A program made the translations under genes and the position numbers. Shown here in pieces: positions 1-5,918 of a stretch of 8,182 nt of DNA. Source of the DNA: Clostridia bacterium (GTDB lineage: Bacteria > Bacillota > Clostridia > Oscillospirales > CAG-272); NCBI GenBank assembly GCA_900769475.1, contig CAAGGQ010000119.1, forward strand, positions 1-8,182. Reading direction: 5' to 3'. The notes beneath the pieces were generated by a model. That model saw nothing but the letters and a program-made list of their open reading frames with translations. It was not told the DNA's origin and did no database searches. The number at the start of each line of letters is the position of its first letter. Position 1 is the first letter of the stretch.

Positions 1-695
1 AGCATAGAACACATTCTTCTTGGATTATTATGATATTTAGAAGTCATCGCCACAAGTACATCGATATTCTTTTCAGCATGAGTTATCAGATCATATGTGG
101 TATCATGATATATCCTCTCTGCAAGTTCTACCGCGGCTTTAGAGAACAATACTTGATCATCAAAAGTTAACAGTTCAGCTTCATGAGGTGCATCAAGTTT
201 CCCTAAAATTTTAATCATATCTGCATTGTCTTTGCGATTTTCCAGGATTGTTTTTGCAGTCTTATATGCAACGGTTTTTTCTCCTGGTGCACCATGCATT
301 ATATGATTTCTGACATGGCGATAAAAGTCACATATGTAATACAAAATCTTTACTTTGTGAGGAATATTGTCATTGTAGATTTTTTTCAATATAAAGTCTA
401 AATCCCATTTTTCCTCGTTAGAGATAGGGCTTGCAATCAACGATACAAATCTTTCCAAAAACAACTCGAAACTTGTATGTATATTGATAATGTAATTTTG
501 AGCAATGCGAATATCCAGCTCGCTGTGGAGTTCGCAAATGTTTAGGCCATACTGCTTTGCATAATCTTGTAGCGAAAACGTTCCATTTAATTTATCTTTG
601 AGGTCGTTTTGCATCGAGCGTTGAGATAACTCAATATACTGATTAACAACGTTTCTATAGCCAAGTTCTTTTTTGAAATCGCTAAAAATGCTCAT
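1..695 (-). CDS. Partial HEPN-motif protein, probable ribonuclease domain (3' end beyond window)
   Basis: An open reading frame runs from an ATG at 695 off the left edge of the window, 231 codons without a stop. The start is supported by TTGGAG about 7 nt upstream. It begins MSIFSDFKKELGYRNVV. A helix-rich segment near residues 70-85 (HTSFELFLERF) precedes RHVRNHIMHG, where R129-N130-x3-H134 is the RNxxxH signature of HEPN domains. Many HEPN proteins are metal-independent RNases in toxin-antitoxin, abortive-infection or other defence systems. The motif and the helix before it are visible; the assignment is by pattern, and the exact HEPN family and partner gene are not determined. Codon use is AT-rich, unlike the central operon. 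It starts about 50 bp after tRNA-Ser, a common integration point for mobile DNA. No separate promoter is obvious, so it may be read through from the tRNA. It could also be a non-catalytic HEPN protein. Confidence 0.7.
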   Translation of the reverse strand, partial: MSIFSDFKKELGYRNVVNQYIELSQRSMQNDLKDKLNGTFSLQDYAKQYGLNICELHSELDIRIAQNYIINIHTSFELFLERFVSLIASPISNEEKWDLDFILKKIYNDNIPHKVKILYYICDFYRHVRNHIMHGAPGEKTVAYKTAKTILENRKDNADMIKILGKLDAPHEAELLTFDDQVLFSKAAVELAERIYHDTTYDLITHAEKNIDVLVAMTSKYHNNPRRMCSM

Positions 696-715
696 GTTTT
701 CTCCAATAAGTTAAG

Positions 716-741
716 TGGCCACAACCATTAAGTTGTGGCCA
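716..741 (-). terminator. Hairpin after tRNA-Ser, probable terminator
   Basis: TGGCCACAAC (716-725) and GTTGTGGCCA (732-741) form a perfect 10-bp stem with a 6-nt loop, 4 nt past the tRNA CCA end. On the minus strand it is followed by CTTAACTTATT, only a weak T-run, so termination may be partial and allow read-through into the HEPN-motif gene. Confidence 0.5.
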
Positions 742-745
742 TGAA

Positions 746-836
746 TGGCGGAGGGTGTGGGATTCGAACCCACGTGGGGTTTGAGCCCCAAACGGTTTTC
801 AAGACCGCCTCGTTATGACCGCTTCGATAACCCTCC
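746..836 (-). tRNA. tRNA-Ser (anticodon UGA)
   Basis: On the minus strand a 91-nt class II tRNA folds with a 7-bp acceptor stem (GGAGGGT / ACCCTCC), discriminator G and encoded CCA (748-746). The anticodon arm has the loop CTTGAAA, giving anticodon TGA and reading UCA/UCG-type serine codons. The long variable arm (TTTGGGGCTCAAACCCC) is the serine hallmark, and the T arm carries GGTTCGAATCC. It appears intact and functional. The sequence just upstream has only a poor promoter (TTAAAT-like -10 with no convincing -35). The strong promoter lies about 400 bp further up, in front of a broken copy of the same tRNA. Confidence 0.95.
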
Positions 837-909
837 GTGTTTGCTATTTAATTGTGTTTTTTCTCGCCTTTAGAATTCCCGATAGAGATCATTTTGGGCA
901 AGTATTTTA

Positions 910-955
910 CCGTCTTGAAAACGGCGTGTTTTGAACCTCTTTCGGAGGTCGCCGT
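910..955. repeat. Compound hairpin with a tRNA-Ser-like anticodon loop
   Basis: On the plus strand CCGT (910-913) pairs with ACGG (921-924) around CTTGAAA, the same 7-nt loop as the tRNA-Ser anticodon loop but in the opposite orientation to the tRNA. The sequence can instead form a larger hairpin: ACGGCG (921-926) with CGCCGT (950-955), enclosing ACCTC (935-939) with GAGGT (945-949). The two folds share 921-924 and exclude each other. Function unknown; a recombination-site remnant is possible. Confidence 0.45.
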
Positions 956-982
956 CTTGCATCATCGCGCGGCAGACTGAAA

Positions 983-1022
983 TTTCAAGACCGCCTCGTT
1001 ATGACCACTTCGATAACCCTCC
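983..1022 (-). pseudogene. tRNA-Ser 5'-half remnant (middle copy)
   Basis: This matches the intact tRNA-Ser from its 5' end through the anticodon loop with one difference in the D-arm region (AAGTGG for AAGCGG). Identity stops right after TTGAAA of the loop; the next bases, TTTCAGTCTGCC on the minus strand, cannot form the anticodon stem, and variable arm and T arm are missing. Two bases just outside the tRNA 5' end are also shared. A break exactly at the anticodon loop suggests recombination there rather than random decay. Confidence 0.75.
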
Positions 1023-1154
1023 GTAGGTTATCTTTTGCGAAAGACTCTGTAATTTGGAGAGAATTTCGCGAGAGAACTATGAAATTTTTGAGATTTGAAA
1101 AGTGCCGAAAACCCTTATAAATCAAGGATTTTTGAGGATACAAAGAGGATAGTT

Positions 1155-1225
1155 ACGCGCGGGTTTTCAAGCCCGCTTCGTTATGACCGCTTCGAGGTTC
1201 ATCGGCGAAGCCGATATCACCCTCC
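1155..1225 (-). pseudogene. tRNA-Ser 5'-half remnant (outer copy) with palindromic insert
   Basis: Reading the minus strand, the acceptor strand GGAGGGT is followed by an insert of about 23 nt (1218-1196), then TCGAAGCGGTCATAACGA as in the intact gene. The anticodon arm is complete: CGGGC-TTGAAA-ACCCG, changed from the intact CGGTC...ACCG on both sides so that pairing is kept. There is no variable arm, T arm or 3' acceptor strand. The insert contains ATCGGC-TTC-GCCGAT, a perfect short palindrome. It sits 12 nt downstream of the expected start of a strong promoter. Confidence 0.7.
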
Positions 1226-1243
1226 GTAAAGCTCCACCTCATC

Positions 1244-1272
1244 ATTCTATCACATTTTTTTTCAAAAGTCAA
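1244..1272 (-). promoter_or_regulatory. Strong sigma70-type promoter, probably the original tRNA-Ser promoter
   Basis: On the minus strand TTGACT (1272-1267), a 17-nt spacer and TAGAAT (1249-1244) predict a start near 1237, about 12 nt before the GGAGGG of the outer tRNA-Ser remnant. That is typical tRNA promoter geometry. Transcription from here would pass both remnants and reach the intact tRNA about 400 nt downstream. Confidence 0.75.
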
Positions 1273-1333
1273 GACGTTTTGCAAAAGAATCCGAGAAGAT
1301 GCCGGCGGGCGATCCTCTCGGATGTCTTTCGAT

Positions 1334-1372
1334 CCTCCCTCGGTGTGTTCCCGGCGGAGCTTGCGAGGGAGG
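1334..1372 (-). terminator. Inverted repeat after the AraC-family gene, possible terminator
   Basis: CCTCCCTCG (1334-1342) and CGAGGGAGG (1364-1372) form a perfect 9-bp stem with a 21-nt loop, just past the regulator's stop codon. There is no clear T-run on the minus strand, so it may be a weak terminator or simply a GC-rich intergenic repeat. Confidence 0.35.
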
Positions 1373-1395
1373 CCCTGGGCTTTTGATCGCATTAA

Positions 1396-2193
1396 TTAAG
1401 CGCGGCTCATTTGGGAGGGGGCATGGCCAAAAAAGGCGGTGTAATTGCGATAAAAAGTGGTATAATCACAAAAGCCACAATGTTCGCAAACCTCGGTGGG
1501 ACGGGCTCCACGGGAAAGCATTTGCTGGGCCAGAAGCAATCGCTTTTCCATAATATAGCGGCGCGGCGTTTGGTGAAGCTCCTTCTGAAAGAGGCGAAAG
1601 AGATAACTCTCGCTTACAAACAAGTGTCCGGCGATCTCTTCGATTCCCGAAATGGTGCACAGATGTTGGTTGGTGTACTGAAGGGCCTTGGAGATCAGGG
1701 GGGAGAGGGAATCCCGTTCCTGAGGGAAGGACTGGGGGAAGAGGTGGATGTTATAAAACAACTCCGAGAGCAGGTGAGATAGGATCCTGGAAAAGGTCTC
1801 GTGGTCACAGCTCTGATGATAGAGGTCGCACTTGCGAAAGAGCTCCTCGGCAATGGCGTTTCCCGTGAGGTTGATGACCTCCAGGTCCTCCGGCAGGAGA
1901 TCCGCGCTCTCCACATGGTGCTTTTCTACGTCAAAGAGAATGTCGTAGCGCTCGTAGGTGGTGGGGGCATCGATCTGGATAAAATGGTAGCGAAAGGGGC
2001 GGATCAGGATCAGATCACCCTTTTTCAACTTGTATTTTCGGTCCTCGATCACGTGGGTGGCGTTGCCCTCCAAAAAGTAGATCAACTCATAGGTATTGTG
2101 GGTGTGCATGGAGTAGGTGTTGCAGGGAAGATCCTCGGAGATCTCATGCTTAAAAAACAGCTGCTCGGTTTGGGAAATATAATCCTTCGTCAC
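1396..2193 (-). CDS. AraC-family transcriptional regulator
   Basis: A 265-residue protein of normal length for AraC/XylS regulators with an N-terminal sugar-sensing cupin. Residues about 20-90 form the cupin region (H30-T-H32, E36, then KKGDLILIRP and H70). The C-terminal DNA-binding domain has two helix-turn-helices, about 183-203 (IEEIAGHLFVSESYLFRLFQ) and 232-254 (VCEHCGFCDYTTFYRNY). The start is a GTG at 2193; GGAGG lies 10 nt upstream (2208-2204) and no better ATG is nearby. The gene is divergent from the amino-sugar operon and shares a 146-bp control region with it, so it is probably its local activator, responding to a substrate or intermediate. The family is clear; the ligand cannot be told from sequence. 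A TTGCAA-N17-TACAAT promoter precedes it. Confidence 0.93.
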   Translation of the reverse strand: MTKDYISQTEQLFFKHEISEDLPCNTYSMHTHNTYELIYFLEGNATHVIEDRKYKLKKGDLILIRPFRYHFIQIDAPTTYERYDILFDVEKHHVESADLLPEDLEVINLTGNAIAEELFRKCDLYHQSCDHETFSRILSHLLSELFYNIHLFPQSFPQERDSLSPLISKALQYTNQHLCTISGIEEIAGHLFVSESYLFRLFQKELHQTPRRYIMEKRLLLAQQMLSRGARPTEVCEHCGFCDYTTFYRNYTAFFGHAPSQMSRA

Positions 2194-2225
2194 GATTACG
2201 TCGCCTCCCTTTGAATTCTGTTTCT

Positions 2226-2254
2226 ATTGTACCATATTCGTTCATTTTTTGCAA
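2226..2254 (-). promoter_or_regulatory. Promoter of the AraC-family gene
   Basis: On the minus strand TTGCAA (2254-2249), 17 nt and TACAAT (2231-2226) fit the housekeeping consensus. The -35 overlaps one of two GCAAT repeats, so the regulator may repress its own synthesis when bound. Confidence 0.7.
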
Positions 2255-2277
2255 TATAAAAATGCAGTTTTCGCAAT
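2247..2277. promoter_or_regulatory. Direct-repeat candidate operator for the AraC-family regulator
   Basis: TTTTGCAAT (2247-2255) and TTTTCGCAAT (2268-2277) are direct repeats with the GCAAT cores 22 bp apart, about two helical turns, as expected for tandem half-sites of an AraC-type dimer. The left copy overlaps the regulator's own -35; the right copy abuts the -35 of the operon, where class II activators bind. Binding is inferred. Confidence 0.45.
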
Positions 2278-2304
2278 TTACTTTTCAAATATTTGTTTTA
2301 TAAT
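2277..2304 (+). promoter_or_regulatory. Promoter of the amino-sugar operon
   Basis: TTTACT (2277-2282), a 16-nt spacer and a perfect TATAAT (2299-2304) lie 36 bp before the first start codon. The imperfect -35 touching a candidate activator site fits a promoter that needs help from the divergent regulator. Confidence 0.65.
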
Positions 2305-2339
2305 AGAAGAGAAGACCAAAACCGAAAGGAGTGTCTATA

Positions 2340-3410
2340 ATGAAAAAACTGAATCTTGCCATTATTGGACAGGGAAGAAGCGGTAAGGATATTCACGGAA
2401 AATACTACCGCAGTGAGGACAATCAATACTACCAAGTAAAATACGTGGTAGACGCCGATGCCTTCCGTCGTCAGGTGGCCGAGGAGATCTATCCCGGCTG
2501 TACTACCTTTGCCTCTTACGAGGAGCTTTACGCGCTGACCGACATTGATCTTGTGGTCAACGCCTCCTATTCCGAGATGCACTATTCCATCACCAAGGAT
2601 CTGTTGCTTCACGGAAAGAACGTTCTGGTGGAAAAGCCCTTTGGCCGTTCCCGCTACGAGTGTGACGAGCTGATCAAGATCGCCAAGGAGCAGGGTGTGG
2701 TGCTGGCGGTGTTCCAGCAAACCTTCCTGGCTCCCTTCTATCAGTTTGCCTACGATACCATCGCCTCGGGCAAGCTGGGCGACGTAAAGCAGATCAACAT
2801 CTACTACAACGGGTTCTCCCGCCGTTGGGACTGGCAGACCCTGCAAAAGAAGTGTGCCGGAAGCACCTACAATACCGGACCTCACCCCATTGGTATGGGT
2901 CTGGGCTTTTTGGATTTTGATCCCCGGGCACAGGTGGCGTACAGCAAGCTGGACGCCGTGCTGACCAGCGGGGATGCCGACGACTACGCCAAGATTCTGC
3001 TCACGGCTCCCAACAAGCCTCTGATTGACATTGAGATCTCGGCTATGGATGCCTATTCCCCCTGTACTCTGAAGATCCAGGGCTCCAAGGGTACCATGAA
3101 GGTGACCCCCAAGGCCTATGAGATGACCTACATTCAGGATGGCGAAAATCCCCCTCGTCCCGTGGTAGAGACCTTCCTCAAGGACGATGCCGGCAATCCC
3201 ATCTACTGCTCCGAAAAATTGGTGAAGCACGTGGAAGGCGAGAATTTCAACGGTACGGCCTTTGATATTGGTACGGCCAAGCTTTACGAGCAGCTCTATT
3301 TCAAGATCACCGAGGGCAAGCCCATGACCGTGACCCCCGAAATGGCGGCCGCCGTGATCTCGGTCATCGAGCTGGTGCACGCGCAAAATCCTCTCCCCCT
3401 CAAGTACTGA
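2340..3410 (+). CDS. Gfo/Idh/MocA-family oxidoreductase (first of two)
   Basis: A 356-residue NAD(P)-dependent sugar dehydrogenase-like protein. The N-terminal Rossmann fold carries GQGRSG (G10, G12, G15); VEKP (E98-K99-P100) is the family's cofactor/catalytic motif. The C-terminal half is the alpha/beta sheet domain. The usual D-x-G-x-H-x-x-D stretch reads NTGPHPIGMG: catalytic-type H182 is kept, but both aspartates are replaced. Family members oxidise or reduce sugar hydroxyls, inositols and related compounds; the substrate here is unknown. The ATG at 2340 was chosen because AAGGAG (2326-2331) is 8 nt upstream; a GTG at 2331 lies within that site. It opens an operon with a second oxidoreductase, a sugar isomerase-like protein and NagB/NagA, so an amino-sugar derivative is the likely substrate class. 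Family very likely, reaction unknown. Confidence 0.9.
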   Translation: MKKLNLAIIGQGRSGKDIHGKYYRSEDNQYYQVKYVVDADAFRRQVAEEIYPGCTTFASYEELYALTDIDLVVNASYSEMHYSITKDLLLHGKNVLVEKPFGRSRYECDELIKIAKEQGVVLAVFQQTFLAPFYQFAYDTIASGKLGDVKQINIYYNGFSRRWDWQTLQKKCAGSTYNTGPHPIGMGLGFLDFDPRAQVAYSKLDAVLTSGDADDYAKILLTAPNKPLIDIEISAMDAYSPCTLKIQGSKGTMKVTPKAYEMTYIQDGENPPRPVVETFLKDDAGNPIYCSEKLVKHVEGENFNGTAFDIGTAKLYEQLYFKITEGKPMTVTPEMAAAVISVIELVHAQNPLPLKY

Positions 3411-3428
3411 TCATAAGGAGAAGCAACG

Positions 3429-4301
3429 ATGAAACGAATTGCTTTTTTAGGCTGTGAAAATTCTCATGCCGATGCCTTTATCAAATTCATTCAGGCAAAC
3501 CCCGAGACCTTTGCCGACGTGGAGATCGTAGGTGTTTACAGCGACGATCCTGAAAAAAGCCAAAGGCTGAAGGAAAAATACGGTGTTCCCGTGCTGACGG
3601 ATTACGCCGACGCCGTTGGAATGCTGGACGGCGTGGTGATCACCGCGCGCCGCGGTGACAATCACTACAAGTATGCTAAGCCCTACATCCAGAGCGGCAT
3701 TCCCATGTTCATTGATAAGCCCATCACCTTCTGTGAGGAGGAGGCCGTTGCCTTTATGCAGGAGCTCAAGGCAAACCACATTCGCATTTCGGGGGGCTCC
3801 TCTCTGAAGCAGGACGTCTTTGTAAAGCAGTTGAAACAGGAAGCCAAGGACGAGGTGGAAGGGAAGACGTTGAGCGGCTTTGTGCGCGCGCCCTTCCAAA
3901 GAGAAAATAAATACGGTGGATTCTACTTCTACGCCCCCCATATGGTGGAGATTGTATGCGAGATCTTTGGAAGATATCCCATTTCGGTGACCGCCAAGGA
4001 GAACGGTGAGCAGATCCACGTGCTTTTCCACTATGAGAACTACGATTGCGTGGGGCTCTACTGTAATAAAAACCATCTCTATTATGCGTCCCGCATGGCA
4101 GAAACCGCCGTTCAAGGTGCCGAGATCCCTTCCACCAACGATTGGTTCGAGGAAGAGTTCAAGGAATTCTATGCCCTGCTCGAAGGTGGTGAACAGCCCT
4201 CCACCTATGAGGATTTCATTGCTCCCGTGTTCGTGATGAACGCCATCAAGCGTTCGATGGAGAGCGGCAAGGAAGAGGCTGTAAATGCCTTTGAAATCTG
4301 A
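3429..4301 (+). CDS. Gfo/Idh/MocA-like protein, short divergent form (second of two)
   Basis: A 290-residue protein, shorter than usual for the family. The start MKRIAFLGCENSHADAFI has the first strand of a Rossmann fold, but GCENSH (8-13) stands in place of GxGxxG. DKP (D96-K97-P98) replaces EKP, and YAPHMVEI (H171) lies where the catalytic histidine region is expected. A charged C-terminal helical region (NDWFEEEFKEFYALLEGG) resembles the end of other family members. It could be a dehydrogenase with altered cofactor binding, or a partner subunit of the preceding oxidoreductase. AAGGAG (3415-3420) is 8 nt before the ATG, and the gap to the gene before is 18 nt. The two proteins are not close copies, so this is not a recent duplication. 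The specific reaction cannot be given. Confidence 0.8.
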   Translation: MKRIAFLGCENSHADAFIKFIQANPETFADVEIVGVYSDDPEKSQRLKEKYGVPVLTDYADAVGMLDGVVITARRGDNHYKYAKPYIQSGIPMFIDKPITFCEEEAVAFMQELKANHIRISGGSSLKQDVFVKQLKQEAKDEVEGKTLSGFVRAPFQRENKYGGFYFYAPHMVEIVCEIFGRYPISVTAKENGEQIHVLFHYENYDCVGLYCNKNHLYYASRMAETAVQGAEIPSTNDWFEEEFKEFYALLEGGEQPSTYEDFIAPVFVMNAIKRSMESGKEEAVNAFEI

Positions 4302-4311
4302 GGAGAACGCC

Positions 4312-5151
4312 ATGACTACCATCAAGCTGTCGGCCTTTGCCGATGAATATGCCGATTCCTTTGCCGAGCAATTAACGGCTCTGAATCGGTTTGGAATCGA
4401 TTACGTGGAGATCCGTCACGTAGATAAGAAAAACATTTCGGTTCTCACTCCTGAGGAGGTCAGAACCGCGAAACAGCTGCTGGACGCGCACGGCATCGGT
4501 GTCTCCGCCATTGGCTCCCCCTTGGGAAAGATTCGCCTGGACGAGGATATCGACGCCCACATGGAAACGGCAAAGCGTGTCTTTGAATCCGCGAATGTCT
4601 TGGGTGCAAAATACATTCGGATGTTCAGCTTTTACGCCCCCAAGGGAGAAGATGTTACCACCATGAAGGGGCAGGCTTTGGATGCCCTGGAGCGGATGCT
4701 CCGCGTGGCGCAGGAGGCAGGGGTCACCCTTTGCCATGAGAACGAGGCGCGGATCTACGGAGATACCCCCGCACGCTGCCGTGAGATCCTGGATCACTTT
4801 GGCGGTGCCCTGAAGTGTGTGTTTGATATGGGGAACTTCGTGCTGGAGGGCGTGGAGCCCATGGCGGCTTATCAGCTTCTTCAGCCGGACATTGCCTACT
4901 TCCACATCAAGGACGCCCTGGCCGCGGGTGCTATCGTGCCTCCCGGCAAGGGAGACGCCAAGATCCGCGAGATCCTTACCGCCCATGCCGCAGAGGCCAC
5001 CGAGCCTTTCTTCGTATCCCTGGAGCCCCATCTGCAAACCTTTTCCGGGCTGAATGCCCTGGTGGGACGCTCCTTTGAAAATCCTTATCAATACGCCGAC
5101 GCAAAGGTTGCCTTTGCCGATGCAGTAACCAAATTCCGGGAGTTAATTTGA
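4312..5151 (+). CDS. Sugar phosphate isomerase/epimerase-like TIM-barrel protein
   Basis: A 279-residue protein of the xylose-isomerase-like TIM-barrel (AP_endonuc_2) superfamily. The four metal ligands expected at the barrel mouth are visible: E143 (CHENEA), D172 (VFDMGNF), H198 (AYFHIKD) and E238 (VSLEPH). Barrel strands such as GIDYVEIR (28-35), AKYIRMF (99-105) and KCVFDMGN (168-175) follow in order. Members isomerise or epimerise keto sugars; some act on 3-keto-glycosides made by Gfo/Idh/MocA dehydrogenases. Lying directly behind two such dehydrogenases, this protein probably handles their product (inference). The ATG at 4312 follows AGGAG (4301-4305) by 6 nt. The in-frame ATG at 4285 lies inside the preceding gene and has no such site. 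The preceding TGA (4299-4301) overlaps the ribosome binding site by one base, implying coupled translation. Confidence 0.88.
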   Translation: MTTIKLSAFADEYADSFAEQLTALNRFGIDYVEIRHVDKKNISVLTPEEVRTAKQLLDAHGIGVSAIGSPLGKIRLDEDIDAHMETAKRVFESANVLGAKYIRMFSFYAPKGEDVTTMKGQALDALERMLRVAQEAGVTLCHENEARIYGDTPARCREILDHFGGALKCVFDMGNFVLEGVEPMAAYQLLQPDIAYFHIKDALAAGAIVPPGKGDAKIREILTAHAAEATEPFFVSLEPHLQTFSGLNALVGRSFENPYQYADAKVAFADAVTKFRELI

Positions 5152-5152
5152 T

Positions 5153-5911
5153 ATGAAAACCTTACAAAAAGATCTTTTAACCGTACAGATCCACCCCACC
5201 CGTTCCCAGATGGGACAGGCCGCTGCCAAGGACATAAAGGCCAAGATCCTGGAACTTCTTCAGAAAAAGGAGACCATCAATATGATCTTTGCCGCCGCCC
5301 CCTCGCAAAACGAGGTGCTGGAGGGATTGGCTAAAGACCGTGAGATCCCCTGGAATCGCGTCAACGCCTTCCATATGGACGAGTACATCGGTCTTCCCGC
5401 CGATGCTCCCCAGGGCTTTGGCAATTTCTTAAAGGCGCATATCTTCGGTCTTGCCGATTTCAAGAGCGTCAACTATATTGATATTTCGGCGGTGGATGCC
5501 GATGCCGAATGCCGCCGCTATGCCGCACTTTTAAAGGAATATCCCACCGATATCGTGGTCATGGGTATTGGCGAGAACGGACACATTGCCTTCAACGATC
5601 CCCCCGTGGCCAATTTCAACGATCCCGTGGCCGTAAAGCCTGTGCCGCTGGACGAGATCTGCCGCAATCAGCAGGTGCACGACGGTTGCTTTGCATCCAT
5701 CAATCAGGTTCCTACCACCGCCATCACCCTCACGGTGCCCACCCTCTTTGCGGGAACCCATCTCTTCTGCATCGTTCCTGCCGCCACCAAGGCCGCTGCA
5801 GTCAAGGCGACCTTGAACGGCCCCATCGGTGAGGCTTGCCCCGCCACAGTTCTGCGCCGTCATCCCAGCGCTGTGCTCTACCTGGATGGGGATAGCAGCA
5901 GTCTGCTGTAA
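5153..5911 (+). CDS. nagB: Glucosamine-6-phosphate deaminase (NagB type)
   Basis: A 252-residue full-length protein of the NagB/6-phosphogluconolactonase fold. It converts glucosamine-6-phosphate to fructose-6-phosphate and ammonia in the cytosol. Signatures: FAAAPSQNE (46-54) for phosphate binding, AFHMDEYIGL with D76, MGIGENGHIAFNDP (137-150) with N142, H144 and D149, and LTVPTLFAGT plus ACPATVLRRHPSAVLYLD near the end. Relative to E. coli NagB (D141, H143, E148), position 142 is Asn, also found in Bacillus NagB, and the active-site Glu is Asp (FNDP). Activity is likely but this subfamily may prefer a related substrate. It starts one base after the previous stop, with GGGAG (5138-5142) 10 nt upstream, and pairs with nagA 7 nt downstream. 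It is short for the E. coli enzyme (266) but normal for Gram-positive forms. Confidence 0.9.
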   Translation: MKTLQKDLLTVQIHPTRSQMGQAAAKDIKAKILELLQKKETINMIFAAAPSQNEVLEGLAKDREIPWNRVNAFHMDEYIGLPADAPQGFGNFLKAHIFGLADFKSVNYIDISAVDADAECRRYAALLKEYPTDIVVMGIGENGHIAFNDPPVANFNDPVAVKPVPLDEICRNQQVHDGCFASINQVPTTAITLTVPTLFAGTHLFCIVPAATKAAAVKATLNGPIGEACPATVLRRHPSAVLYLDGDSSSLL

Positions 5912-5918
5912 TTCTGCC

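Larger units (their letters stand above)
837..1395. other. Gene-free stretch between tRNA-Ser and the AraC-family gene
   Basis: No convincing protein gene is present on either strand. The short open frames here cross tRNA fragments and palindromes and lack a ribosome binding site or recognisable product. The stretch holds a compound hairpin (910-955), two tRNA-Ser 5'-half remnants, a strong minus-strand promoter and an inverted repeat (1334-1372). The AT-rich sequence 1025-1150 shows nothing recognisable beyond a weak minus-strand promoter-like TTGTAT...TATAAG. Confidence 0.75.

Noticed and set aside
983..1225. Functional second and third tRNA-Ser genes
   Set aside because: Both lack the variable arm, T arm and 3' acceptor strand; only 5' halves are present.
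1299..1782. Plus-strand open frames opposite the end of the AraC-family gene
   Set aside because: No convincing product or ribosome binding site; they are shadows of the regulator and run through inverted repeats.
2331..2339. GTG start at 2331 for the first oxidoreductase
   Set aside because: It overlaps the AAGGAG ribosome binding site; the ATG at 2340 has the proper 8-nt spacing and begins with the typical KKLNLAIIGQG strand.
2298..3386. Long minus-strand open frame (362 codons) opposite the first oxidoreductase
   Set aside because: No ribosome binding site or recognisable domain; its His/Gly/Leu-rich composition is typical of the antisense of a GC-rich gene. The plus-strand gene has clear family motifs.
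4285..4311. ATG at 4285 as start of the TIM-barrel gene
   Set aside because: It lies inside the preceding gene with no ribosome binding site; the ATG at 4312 follows AGGAG by 6 nt.
5829..5918. ATG at 5829 as start of nagA
   Set aside because: It would add 30 residues translated from nagB out of frame, unlike any NagA N-terminus.
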